Shown here: positions 31,802 through 39,298 of the stretch, piece by piece | How positions within the stretch are numbered: the first letter of the stretch is position 1 | How the letters are laid out: each line of letters opens with the position of its first letter | Source: Blastococcus sp. PRF04-17 | GTDB lineage: Bacteria; Actinomycetota; Actinomycetes; Mycobacteriales; Geodermatophilaceae | Length of the DNA: 64,000 bases | Direction: 5' to 3' | NCBI RefSeq assembly: GCF_023016265.1 | Contig: NZ_CP095412.1 | Location: 3,348,001-3,412,000, forward strand | Made by a program: the position numbers and the translations under genes | The notes under the pieces: generated by a model | The model's database searches: none | What the model was told of the DNA's origin: nothing | Seen by the model: the letters and a program-made list of their open reading frames with translations, nothing else

Positions 31802-31829
31802 GCCACCGGCTTCGGTGAACCACGACGGC

Positions 31830-31868
31830 GGACGGCCGGTCGGGACCTGGTGTCCCGGCCGGCCGTCC
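31830..31868 (+). terminator. Hairpin terminator after the lipoprotein gene
   Basis: Arms 31830-31846 and 31852-31868 (17 bp, one G-U wobble) with a 5-nt loop, 28 bp beyond the stop. No U-tract follows. Confidence 0.75.
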
Positions 31869-31890
31869 GGCTGTCCGGGAGAATGAGGCG

Positions 31891-33342
31891 GTGTCCGGTC
31901 CCCCCGTGGTCGTGGTCGGCGCGGGTCCGGTCGGGCTGACCGCGGCGCTGCTGCTCGCTCGTCGCGGGCTCCCCGTGCGGGTGCTGGAGCGGCACCGCGC
32001 TCCCTACCCCCTGCCTCGGGCGGTCCACCTCGACGACGAGGTGTTCCGCGTCCTGCAGGGCGCGGGCGTGGCCGACCGGGTGCTGGCCCGCAGCCGTCCC
32101 ATGGCGGGGCTGCGACTGCTCGACGGGGAACACCGCGTGCTCGCCGAGTTCCGCCGGCCTCCGGACGCGGGGCGGCACGGCTATCCGCCGGGTTCGTTCG
32201 TGCACCAGCCCGACCTCGAGGACGTCCTCGCGGTGGCCGCGGCCGAGGCCGGTGTGGTGATCGAGCGCGGCGCCGAGGTGGCCGGTCTGCGCCAGGACGG
32301 CGACGGCGTGCAGCTCGCCGTCCACCCTCGGGACGGCGGTGCGGACCGGTCCGTCCGGGCCGCCGCGGTACTCGGGTGCGACGGAGCCAACAGCACCGTC
32401 CGTGACCTCGTCGGCGCGACGATGCGCGATCTCGCCCCGGCCGACCGGTGGCTGGTGCTCGACGTGCGTTCGGCGTCGGAACTGCCCGTGTGGCCCGGCG
32501 CCTCGCAGGTCTGCGACTCGCGGCGTCCGGCCACGTTCATGCCGGTCACCGACGGCCGCTACCGGTGGGAGTGTCGGCTGGCCCCGGACGAGACGGTGGC
32601 CGAGGCGACGACCGTGCACCGGCTGGCCGCCCTGCTCGCGCCGGTCGATCCGTCGGAGGTCGAGATCGTGCGCGCGGTGGAGTACACCTTCCGCGCGCAG
32701 GTCGCCGACCGCTGGCGCCACGGCCGGGTGGTGCTCGCGGGGGACGCGGCCCACCTCAGCCCCCCGTTCGTCGGCCAGGGACTCGGCCTCGGCCTCCGCG
32801 ACGTCCACCAGGTGGCGTGGAAGCTGGCCGACGTCCTGACGGGACGGGCGGACGACGATCTGCTCGACACCTACCAGCCCGAGCGCGAGCCGCATGCTCG
32901 CGCGCTCATCGGCATGGCCCGGCTCGTCGGCCGGTTGATGACCGGCGGAGGACGGGGCGGTGACGTCGTCCGCCGGGGGGTGCTGGCCGCTGTGCGCCGC
33001 ATCCCGGCGGTGGCCGCGCTCGCCACCGACAGCCGCACGCCGCCGTTGCGGCCGGGCCCGCTGGTGCAGCGGCGGGGGAGGGGCGGGCGCCGGCTGGCCG
33101 GCACGCTCGTCCCGCAGCCGTTCGTGGTCGCGGACGGCCGGCGCTGCCGTCTGGACGACGTCCTCGGCGCCGGGGCGGCGGAGCTCCGGCGGTCCGGCGG
33201 CGACTTCGTGGTGCGCCGGGCGGACGGGACGGAGACGGCCGTCGCGGAGCCGACGGGAGACCTCGGGCGCTGGTTGGGGAACGCATGCGGTGTCCGCATC
33301 CGGCCGGACCGGATCGTCGGGGCGGCGATCTCCCGGACCTGA
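31891..33342 (+). CDS. FAD-dependent monooxygenase (MhpA/PheA-like aromatic hydroxylase)
   Basis: 483 residues of group A flavoprotein monooxygenase. FAD-binding GxGxxG: 'PVVVVGAGPVGLTAALLLAR'. The DG motif reads 'AVLGCDGANSTVRDLVGA' and the second FAD motif 'GRVVLAGDAAHLSPPFVGQG' then 'LGLGLRDVHQVAWKLA'. The order and spacing match 3-(3-hydroxyphenyl)propionate hydroxylase-like enzymes, which hydroxylate phenolic rings with NAD(P)H and O2. The C-terminal thioredoxin-like part is short compared with MhpA (about 550 residues). GTG 31891 has GAGAAT (31879-31884) as a possible leaderless -10. No ring-cleavage genes are adjacent, so the substrate is open. Confidence 0.9.
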   Translation: MSGPPVVVVGAGPVGLTAALLLARRGLPVRVLERHRAPYPLPRAVHLDDEVFRVLQGAGVADRVLARSRPMAGLRLLDGEHRVLAEFRRPPDAGRHGYPPGSFVHQPDLEDVLAVAAAEAGVVIERGAEVAGLRQDGDGVQLAVHPRDGGADRSVRAAAVLGCDGANSTVRDLVGATMRDLAPADRWLVLDVRSASELPVWPGASQVCDSRRPATFMPVTDGRYRWECRLAPDETVAEATTVHRLAALLAPVDPSEVEIVRAVEYTFRAQVADRWRHGRVVLAGDAAHLSPPFVGQGLGLGLRDVHQVAWKLADVLTGRADDDLLDTYQPEREPHARALIGMARLVGRLMTGGGRGGDVVRRGVLAAVRRIPAVAALATDSRTPPLRPGPLVQRRGRGGRRLAGTLVPQPFVVADGRRCRLDDVLGAGAAELRRSGGDFVVRRADGTETAVAEPTGDLGRWLGNACGVRIRPDRIVGAAISRT

Positions 33343-33394
33343 GCCGCGCCGGGCGGCATTGGTCGTCGACTCCACCCCTCCGGGCGACGTCCCG

Positions 33395-33417
33395 GGCCGT
33401 CCGCTCCAGGGACGGCC
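33395..33417 (+). terminator. Possible hairpin terminator after the monooxygenase gene
   Basis: GGCCGTCC (33395-33402) pairs with GGACGGCC (33410-33417) across a 7-nt loop, between the monooxygenase stop and the GGDEF-EAL gene. Confidence 0.45.
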
Positions 33418-33439
33418 GTCAGGAGCCGATGGACGGCCC

Positions 33440-35323
33440 GTGATCCTCCGATTGCGCGACCGGGCGGTCCGCATGCTGCCCGAGGGTCGCCTGCTGCCCG
33501 AGAGCGTCTGGCAGCGTCGGCACACCGCGATCGTCCGGCTGTGCCTGGCCTTCGCCGCGCTGCTCGTGCTGTTCGGATGGACCCAGGGGGCGGGCCAGCC
33601 CGCCGCCGTGGCCGTGCTCGCCGCCGTCGCCCTGCCGGCGCTCGTCGCGACGACCCCGCGCCTCGGGCGGAAGGGGCGGGCGGCCGCCACCACGGTCAGC
33701 CTGATGGCCGGCTCCGCCGCGCTCGTGCACCTCTGGGAAGGCGTGACCGAGGCGCACTTCATCTTCTTCGTGATGGTCGGCGTCGTCTCGCTGTACCAGG
33801 ACTGGGTGCCTTACGGCATCGCCCTGGTCATGGTGATCGCCCACCACGGCGCCCTCGGCACCATCTACCCGACCGCGGTCTACAGCCACGACGCCGTGCA
33901 CGACCCGTGGTTGTGGGCCGGCATCCACGGCGCCTTCGTGCTCGCCGCCAGCCTCGCCCACCTGGCCTCGTGGCGGCTCAACGAGGACCAGGTCCTCAGC
34001 GACCCGCTGACCGGTCTGGCCAACCGCACGCTGCTGGAGGAGATCACCCACCGGGTGCTGCAGCGCGGCAGCGCGGTCAGCCTCCTCTTCATCGACCTCG
34101 ACGACTTCAAGGCGGTCAACGACAGCCGCGGGCACGCCGCCGGCGACGAACTCATCCTGGTGCTCGCCGAGCGCCTGCGCGGCTGCGTGCGTCCCGGGGA
34201 CGTCGTCGCCCGCGTCGGGGGCGACGAGTTCGCCGTCGTCGTCACCGGCGGTCCCGACGTGGCTCGCGCCGTCGGCGATCGAGTGCTGACCGCGCTGGCG
34301 CTGCCCGTGCCGCTGGACGGCGGACCGGTGACCGTCCACGGCAGCGTGGGCGTGGCGGCGTCCACCGACACCGAGGACCGCACCGCCGGAGCGCTGCTGC
34401 GCAACGCCGACCTCGCCATGTACCTGGCCAAGTCCCAGGGCAAGAACCGGATGGTCGCCTACGCCGACGGCATGGCCGAGGCCGCCCGGCACCGCGCGCA
34501 GATGGCCCAGGACCTGGAGGACGCGGCGGTCGCCGGCCAGCTCGAGGTCCACTACCAGCCGGTCGTGCGGATGTCCGACGGCCGCACCACCGGCTTCGAG
34601 GCGCTGGTGCGGTGGAACCACCCGGAGCGCGGGCTCGTCCCGCCCGGGGAGTTCATCCCGCTCGCCGAGGAGACCGGCGCGATCACGGCCATCGGCCGCT
34701 GGGTCCTGCGCGAGGCGCTGCGCCAGGGCACGGCCTGGTCGGCCGGGACCGGCGCCCGCCTGCGCATGGCGGTCAACCTGTCCCCCCGCCAGTTCTCCGA
34801 CGGTGATGTCGTCGCCGACGTCACGGCCGCTCTCGCGGAGACCGGGTTCCCCGCCACCCAGCTCACCCTGGAGGTGACCGAGGGCGTCCTGGTCCGGGAC
34901 GTCGACGCCGTGGTCGCCTCGCTCGAGGCACTGCGGGCGCTCGGCATCCGGATCGCCATCGACGACTTCGGCACCGGATTCTCCGGGCTGTCCTACCTGC
35001 GACACCTGCCGGCCGACGTCATCAAGATCGACCGCAGCTTCGTGTCGGACCTGCCCACCGGCCGGTCGGCCACCACGCTGATCACCTCGATCATGGAACT
35101 GGCCCGCACGCTCGGCCTGGACGTGATCGCCGAGGGCGTGGAGACCGAGGACCAGCGGCGCGCCCTGGCCGACCTCGACTGCGGCCACGCGCAGGGCTAC
35201 CTCTTCGCCCGCCCCGAGCCGGCCGCCCGCTGCGGCCGGCACCTCCCGGCGCGGCTGCCCGCACTGCCCGCGCAGCCGGGCGCACCGGGCCTCGAGCGGC
35301 TGCCCGGCGTCCGCACGGCCTGA
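33440..35323 (+). CDS. Membrane-bound GGDEF-EAL cyclic-di-GMP signalling protein
   Basis: About 627 residues. The N-terminal 170 residues hold five or six hydrophobic helices ('IVRLCLAFAALLVLFGW', 'VAVLAAVALPALVATTP', 'FIFFVMVGVVSLYQDW', 'YGIALVMVIAHHGALG', 'WLWAGIHGAFVLAASLA'). They carry the His-rich 'VIAHHGALG..HDAVHDPW', possibly metal- or heme-binding. A GGDEF domain follows ('LSDPLTGLANRTLLEEI', 'LFIDLDDFKAVNDSRGHAAG', 'VVARVGGDEFAVVVTG') with an intact GGDEF, then an EAL domain ('TTGFEALVRWNHPERG', 'LEVTEGVLV', 'IAIDDFGTGFSGLSYLRHLP', 'VIKIDRSFV', 'VIAEGVETEDQ') with intact catalytic acidic residues. Both synthesis and hydrolysis of c-di-GMP are possible. GTG 33440 is assigned tentatively. 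Confidence 0.93.
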   Translation: MILRLRDRAVRMLPEGRLLPESVWQRRHTAIVRLCLAFAALLVLFGWTQGAGQPAAVAVLAAVALPALVATTPRLGRKGRAAATTVSLMAGSAALVHLWEGVTEAHFIFFVMVGVVSLYQDWVPYGIALVMVIAHHGALGTIYPTAVYSHDAVHDPWLWAGIHGAFVLAASLAHLASWRLNEDQVLSDPLTGLANRTLLEEITHRVLQRGSAVSLLFIDLDDFKAVNDSRGHAAGDELILVLAERLRGCVRPGDVVARVGGDEFAVVVTGGPDVARAVGDRVLTALALPVPLDGGPVTVHGSVGVAASTDTEDRTAGALLRNADLAMYLAKSQGKNRMVAYADGMAEAARHRAQMAQDLEDAAVAGQLEVHYQPVVRMSDGRTTGFEALVRWNHPERGLVPPGEFIPLAEETGAITAIGRWVLREALRQGTAWSAGTGARLRMAVNLSPRQFSDGDVVADVTAALAETGFPATQLTLEVTEGVLVRDVDAVVASLEALRALGIRIAIDDFGTGFSGLSYLRHLPADVIKIDRSFVSDLPTGRSATTLITSIMELARTLGLDVIAEGVETEDQRRALADLDCGHAQGYLFARPEPAARCGRHLPARLPALPAQPGAPGLERLPGVRTA

Positions 35324-35333
35324 GCCGCGCCGC

Positions 35334-35813
35334 TCAGAGGTCGACCTTCTCGTTCTCGCCGGCGTCGATCCGCTCCCCGGTGACCTTCGCCTTCACGAAG
35401 CTGAACGCCGTCGCCAGGCGCCCGCCCGGGCTGTCCCAGTACTCCGCGGACTCCGCCTCGACCTTGAGCAGCACGACGCTGTCGTCGTCCGGACCCTGCG
35501 GGAACCAGGCCTCGACGCCGCTGTTCCACAACTCGCGCTTCCTGGCCACGTCCTCGACGACGACGGCGTCGCCGGTCAGTGACACCCACGTGCCGCCGGA
35601 GCCGACTCCGACGTTCACCTCCGGCGAGGCGGCGACGTGCTCGACGGGGTTCGAGCCGCGCTCGGCGAAGAACCACAGGTCGCCGTCGAACTCGACCTCC
35701 TGGAGCGTCATGGGACGACTGGTCAGCCGCCCGTCCATCGTGATCGTGGTCAGGAAACCGAACCGCTGACCACGGATCAGCTCGGCCACCTTGCGGGTCT
35801 GCTCGTCGCTCAT
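35334..35813 (-). CDS. Pyridoxamine 5'-phosphate oxidase-family (general-stress type) protein
   Basis: 159 residues, split-barrel flavin-binding fold: 'ELIRGQRFGFLTTITMDGRL', 'SRPMTLQEVEFDGDLWFFAE', 'HVAASPEVNVGVGSGGTWVS', 'LTGDAVVVEDVARKRELWN' and 'WFPQGPDDDSVVLLKVEAES'. It matches the 'general stress protein 26' subgroup of PPOX-like proteins, which bind FMN or F420 and whose reaction is uncharacterised. ATG 35813 is used. It converges with the GGDEF-EAL gene (10 bp between stops) and is divergent from mftE. Confidence 0.9.
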   Translation of the reverse strand: MSDEQTRKVAELIRGQRFGFLTTITMDGRLTSRPMTLQEVEFDGDLWFFAERGSNPVEHVAASPEVNVGVGSGGTWVSLTGDAVVVEDVARKRELWNSGVEAWFPQGPDDDSVVLLKVEAESAEYWDSPGGRLATAFSFVKAKVTGERIDAGENEKVDL

Positions 35814-35885
35814 GGGGCGTCCCTTGCCCATGACCCGTCGCCCACAACCCGTTTCCGGCACTCCCCTGCCCGCTCCGCCGGTGCA

Positions 35886-35891
35886 TACGCT
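35886..35891 (+). promoter_or_regulatory. -10 box of a leaderless mftE-like transcript
   Basis: TACGCT ends 6 nt before GTG 35898, the spacing seen for other leaderless starts in this window. No good -35 box is visible. Confidence 0.45.
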
Positions 35892-35897
35892 GCGCCG

Positions 35898-36608
35898 GTG
35901 TCCTCCGTCGGCGGCTCCTCCCTCGGCGCCCGGGCCTGGCCGGACGTGCCCGCCGGGGCGATGGTCGTGGTCCCGCTGGGCTCGCTCGAGCAGCACGGGC
36001 ACCACCTGCCGCTCCACAGCGACACCTCGGTGGCCTGCGCCGTCGCCGAGGCCGCGGTCGGCGGGTTCGACGGTGCCCTGCTGGCGCCTGCCCTGGCGTA
36101 CGGCGCCAGCGAGGACCACGAGGGCTTCCCGGGAACGATCTCGATCGGCACGGAGGCGTTGACCGGCCTGCTGGTCGAGTACGGCCGCTCGGCGGGGCGC
36201 TGGGCGGGCCGTGTGCTGCTCGTCAACGGCCACGCGGGCAACGTCGGCGCGCTGCGGGCGGCGGTCACGCTCCTGCGGTCCGAGGGGCGCGACGTCGCGT
36301 GGTTCCCCTGCGGTGTCGTCGGTGGGGACACCCACGCCGGGCGGACCGAGACGTCACTGATGTTGCACGTGGAACCCGAGGGTGTGCGCAACGACCGCGC
36401 GGTGGCCGGCGTGACGACGCCGATCAGCCGGCTGCTGCCGCGGCTACGGGCCGAGGGGCTGCCGGCGGTGAGCCCGACCGGCGTGCTCGGCGACCCGTCG
36501 GGTGCCTCTCCGCACGAGGGCGCCGTCCTGCTGGCCGAGCTCGCGGAGCGGCTGGTCGTGGCCGGCCGCTCGTGGCGGGTGGACCCCACCGGCCGCCTGG
36601 TCGGTTGA
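35898..36608 (+). CDS. Creatininase-family peptidase, MftE-like (mycofactocin maturation)
   Basis: 236 residues. Metal-binding motifs of the creatininase superfamily: 'VVVPLGSLEQHGHHLPLHSD' (Glu, His, Asp), 'GASEDHEGFPGTISIG', 'VLLVNGHAGNVGALRAAVTL' and 'DTHAGRTETSLMLHVEPEGV'. The last block and 'LPAVSPTGVLGDPSGASPHE' match MftE, the peptidase that releases the Val-Tyr-derived moiety during mycofactocin synthesis. The partner genes mftA-D and mftF are not in the window. This is either a detached mftE or a paralogue with another role. A TAnnnT -10 (35886-35891) lies 6 nt before the GTG. Confidence 0.82.
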   Translation: MSSVGGSSLGARAWPDVPAGAMVVVPLGSLEQHGHHLPLHSDTSVACAVAEAAVGGFDGALLAPALAYGASEDHEGFPGTISIGTEALTGLLVEYGRSAGRWAGRVLLVNGHAGNVGALRAAVTLLRSEGRDVAWFPCGVVGGDTHAGRTETSLMLHVEPEGVRNDRAVAGVTTPISRLLPRLRAEGLPAVSPTGVLGDPSGASPHEGAVLLAELAERLVVAGRSWRVDPTGRLVG

Positions 36609-36616
36609 CGCCCGGC

Positions 36617-37612
36617 TCACCCGAGCGCTGCTGCGAAGAGGGGGACGGTCTCCTCGAGGGCGTACTGGATGCCCAGCGCCGAGCCGCTGGAGAAGGCGTT
36701 GACCAGCGTCGTGTCCTCCAGGACGACGGCGGAACCCTCCTGCACCGAGGGCAGGGTCTGCCACAGCGGGTTGCCCGTGATCTCGGCCGGGTCGACGAAG
36801 ATGGGGAAGACGACCGTCAGCGGGGCGTCGAGCAGTCGCAGCTGCTCGTTGCTGACGCTGATGAAGAAGTTCTCGCCGGCCAGGTCCTGGATCGCGGCCT
36901 TGTTGACGAAGCCCAGCTGCTCCATGAAGTCCACGCGGCCGTCGCCGCGGACGTAGGCGCCGAAACCCTCCGAGGTGTAGGCGCCGACCGCGACCTCCGT
37001 GCCCTGGAACTCCGGGTGGTCCGCGGCCGCGTCGGCGAACCGCTGCGCGACCTCCTCGGCCAGCGCGTCGGCCTCGTCGGTCCGGCCGAGCGCCTGGCCG
37101 ACCAGCTCGAGCTGCTGCTGCCAGGTGGTCTGGTACGGCCCGACCCCCTCGGGCTGGCCGATGGTCGGCGCGATGGCGCTGAGCAGCTCGTAGCGCTCCT
37201 CGCTGCCGTCCGACCGGGTGTCGAGGATGAGGTCCGGCTCCAGCGCCGCGATGGCCTCGTAGCTGGGCTCGAGCGTCTCGATGATCTCCGGCGCCTCGTC
37301 GTACCGGCCCTCGGCCCACGGGCCGACTCCCTCGCCGCCGAAGCCGAGCCAGTCGCTCGCCCCTACCGGCTGCACGCCCAGCGCCAGCGCCGTCTCGGCG
37401 TCCGACCAGCCGAGCGCCACGACGCGGGTCGGCTCCTCGTCGACGGTGACATCGCCGAACGCCGTGCTCACCGTCACCGGGAACTCGCCGGCCGCCGAGC
37501 CCGTCGTCGCCCCTGCCTGCGTGTCCGAGGACTCGGTGGCCGAACCGCAGCCGGCGAGCAGGAGGGCGGCGGCCAGACAGGCGGCGCCGCGGACGACGGG
37601 ACGGGGCGACAT
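36617..37612 (-). CDS. Iron-siderophore ABC transporter substrate-binding lipoprotein
   Basis: 331 residues. Signal peptide with lipobox 'CLAAALLLAGCGSAT'. Periplasmic-binding fold of the FecB/FhuD class: 'VTVDEEPTRVVALGWSDAET', 'ALALGVQPVGASDWLGFGGE', 'SYEAIAALEPDLILDTRSDG' and 'LSAIAPTIGQPEGVGPYQTT'. It captures ferric siderophore at the outer face of the membrane; the permease and ATPase are not adjacent. An IdeR/DtxR-type iron box lies 20-38 bp upstream of ATG 37612, which has GAGGAG as ribosome-binding site. Iron-repressed expression is therefore expected. Confidence 0.93.
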   Translation of the reverse strand: MSPRPVVRGAACLAAALLLAGCGSATESSDTQAGATTGSAAGEFPVTVSTAFGDVTVDEEPTRVVALGWSDAETALALGVQPVGASDWLGFGGEGVGPWAEGRYDEAPEIIETLEPSYEAIAALEPDLILDTRSDGSEERYELLSAIAPTIGQPEGVGPYQTTWQQQLELVGQALGRTDEADALAEEVAQRFADAAADHPEFQGTEVAVGAYTSEGFGAYVRGDGRVDFMEQLGFVNKAAIQDLAGENFFISVSNEQLRLLDAPLTVVFPIFVDPAEITGNPLWQTLPSVQEGSAVVLEDTTLVNAFSSGSALGIQYALEETVPLFAAALG

Positions 37613-37631
37613 GGCGAACTCCTCGACAGGG

Positions 37632-37650
37632 GTAGGTAAGGCTCACCTAA
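37632..37650 (-). promoter_or_regulatory. Iron box (IdeR/DtxR-type operator)
   Basis: Read on the minus strand, TTAGGTGAGCCTTACCTAC agrees at 15 of 19 positions with the classical DtxR/IdeR box, including both TTAGGT and ACCTA half-sites. It lies 20 bp upstream of the siderophore-binding-protein start. Iron-dependent repression is inferred from the known regulon. Confidence 0.85.
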
Positions 37651-37801
37651 GCACACCCCCGCCGGCGTCCCGGTCCGGGTGGTCACCGACGCCTGCGCCG
37701 GCTCGGGGGACGACGACCACCACCGGGCGCTGCGGATCATGAGCCGCTGTCCGCCGCTGGTGGAGCGGACCACGACCGCCGAGGTGCTCGACACGCGGTG
37801 A
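37640..37801 (+). pseudogene. C-terminal remnant of an isochorismatase-family hydrolase
   Basis: The frame ending at TGA 37799-37801 reads 'AGVPVRVVTDACAGSGDDDH' then 'HRALRIMSRCPPLVERTTTA'. This is the usual C-terminal end of isochorismatase-like (cysteine) hydrolases, including the 'VVTDACAGS' strand-loop. Upstream in this frame there is a stop at 37637-37639, and the N-terminal catalytic Asp/Lys/Cys regions are absent. About 46 residues are left, abutting the iron box of the neighbouring gene. It is best explained as a decayed gene or rearrangement scar. The family call is from recalled similarity. Confidence 0.55.
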
Positions 37802-37922
37802 GTTCCGTTTCGAATTCGACCCGACTCGGAATGACTCGACGGCGGGCGCACTTGTCGCACCCGTAGTGCGGATCGTGCCAACGGCGGCCCCGCGTCAGCT
37901 GATCGACCGGACGAGGGACCTC

Positions 37923-39200
37923 GTGACCACCATCCAGGAGCGGCCATCCGCGGCCGCCCGCGACCGCTCGGGCGCCGCCGCGGACCGTCCCAGCGCAGTG
38001 CGCCTCGTGCTCGTCCTCGGCGCCTTCGTGGCGCTGGGGCCGCTGACCATCGACATGTACCTGCCGGCCCTGCCCACGATCACCGAGCAACTCGGGACGA
38101 CGCCGGCCACGGTGCAGCTCACGCTGACCGGCACGCTGATCGGTCTGGCCCTGGGTCAGCTGGTGCTCGGCCCGCTCTCCGACGCGCTGGGTCGCAAGGG
38201 CCCGCTGCTGGCCGGCACCGCGCTGCACGTGCTGGCCTCCCTCCTGGTGCTGGTGGCGCCCACCATCGAGGTGCTCACCGTCCTCCGGGTCCTCCAGGGG
38301 GTCGGGACGGCGGCCGGAGGGGTCATCGCGCTGGCCATCGTGCGGGACCTCTACGTCGGCCGGGCCGCCGCGACGACGCTCTCCCGGCTGTTCCTGGTGC
38401 TCGGCGCGGCACCGGTCCTCGCGCCGACCGTCGGCGGCGAGCTGCTCCGGTTCACCTCGTGGCGCGGGATCTTCGCGCTGCTGGCCGGCTACGGCGCGCT
38501 GATGGTGCTGCTGGGGTGGCTGCTGCTGCGGGAGACCCTTCCCGTCGAGCGGCGGATCAGCACTGGCGTGCGCGGCACCCTGCTCGGCTACCGGGCCCTG
38601 TTCCGCGACCGGGCGTACGTCGGCCTCGTCGTCGTCGTGGGCCTGACCATGGCCGGCCTGCTGAGCTACGTGTCCGGGTCGCCGTTCGTCTACCAGGAGC
38701 AGTTCGGCCTCGACGAGCAGCAGTTCGGACTGCTCTTCGGCGCCGGCGCCATCTGGTTGATCGCGGCGACCCAGCTCAACCCGCTGCTGCTGCGCCGCTG
38801 GTCGCCGGCCCAGTTGCTGGTCACCGGCACGGTGCTCGGCGTCGTCGGCGGCGTGGCGCTCGTGCTGCTGTCGGCGACCACGACCGGCGGCCTCTGGGCC
38901 GTGGTCGGGGCGTTGTGGGTCTGCCTGTTCGCCTGCGGGCTCGCCTTCCCCAACGCGCCGGCGCTCGCCCTGTCCCGACACGGCGAGGCCGCGGGCACCG
39001 CGGCGGCGCTGCTCGGCGCGGTCCAGTTCGGCGTCGGCGCGGTGGTGTCCCCGGTCGTCGGCCTGCTGGGCAACGACGCGCTCGCCGTCGGCACGGTGAT
39101 CCTCGCGGCCCTCGCGCTGGCGGTCGCCGTCCTCGTCGTCGTCGTGCGCCCCTGGGAGATCCCGGTCGACGACACCGTGGACGCCGTCGCCGTGCACTGA
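37923..39200 (+). CDS. Bcr/CflA-type multidrug MFS transporter
   Basis: 425 residues and twelve helices. The hallmark of the DHA1 Bcr/CflA group is clear in 'VALGPLTIDMYLPALPTITE', followed by 'QLTLTGTLIGLALGQLVLGP' and motif A 'LSDALGRKGPLLAGTALHV'. Motif B-like 'VLTVLRVLQGVGTAAGGVIA' and 'VRDLYVGRAAATTLSRLFLV' follow. It exports drugs or metabolites in exchange for protons. I prefer GTG 37923 because GAGG lies 8 nt upstream; GTG 37866 in frame would add 19 residues. Confidence 0.93.
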   Translation: MTTIQERPSAAARDRSGAAADRPSAVRLVLVLGAFVALGPLTIDMYLPALPTITEQLGTTPATVQLTLTGTLIGLALGQLVLGPLSDALGRKGPLLAGTALHVLASLLVLVAPTIEVLTVLRVLQGVGTAAGGVIALAIVRDLYVGRAAATTLSRLFLVLGAAPVLAPTVGGELLRFTSWRGIFALLAGYGALMVLLGWLLLRETLPVERRISTGVRGTLLGYRALFRDRAYVGLVVVVGLTMAGLLSYVSGSPFVYQEQFGLDEQQFGLLFGAGAIWLIAATQLNPLLLRRWSPAQLLVTGTVLGVVGGVALVLLSATTTGGLWAVVGALWVCLFACGLAFPNAPALALSRHGEAAGTAAALLGAVQFGVGAVVSPVVGLLGNDALAVGTVILAALALAVAVLVVVVRPWEIPVDDTVDAVAVH

Positions 39201-39298
39201 GCCCGCCGGGCCGGGCTCCGCCGGGCGGGACGCCTGGTCAAATGCACGGGGACCGGTCACGATGGCTGTGACATGAGCCACTGTTGGCGGAGCGTTCC

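Noticed and set aside
37853-37922. A longer transporter start at GTG 37866
   Set aside because: The extra 19 residues are polar and have no ribosome-binding site; GTG 37923 has a GAGG at good spacing. Kept only as an alternative.
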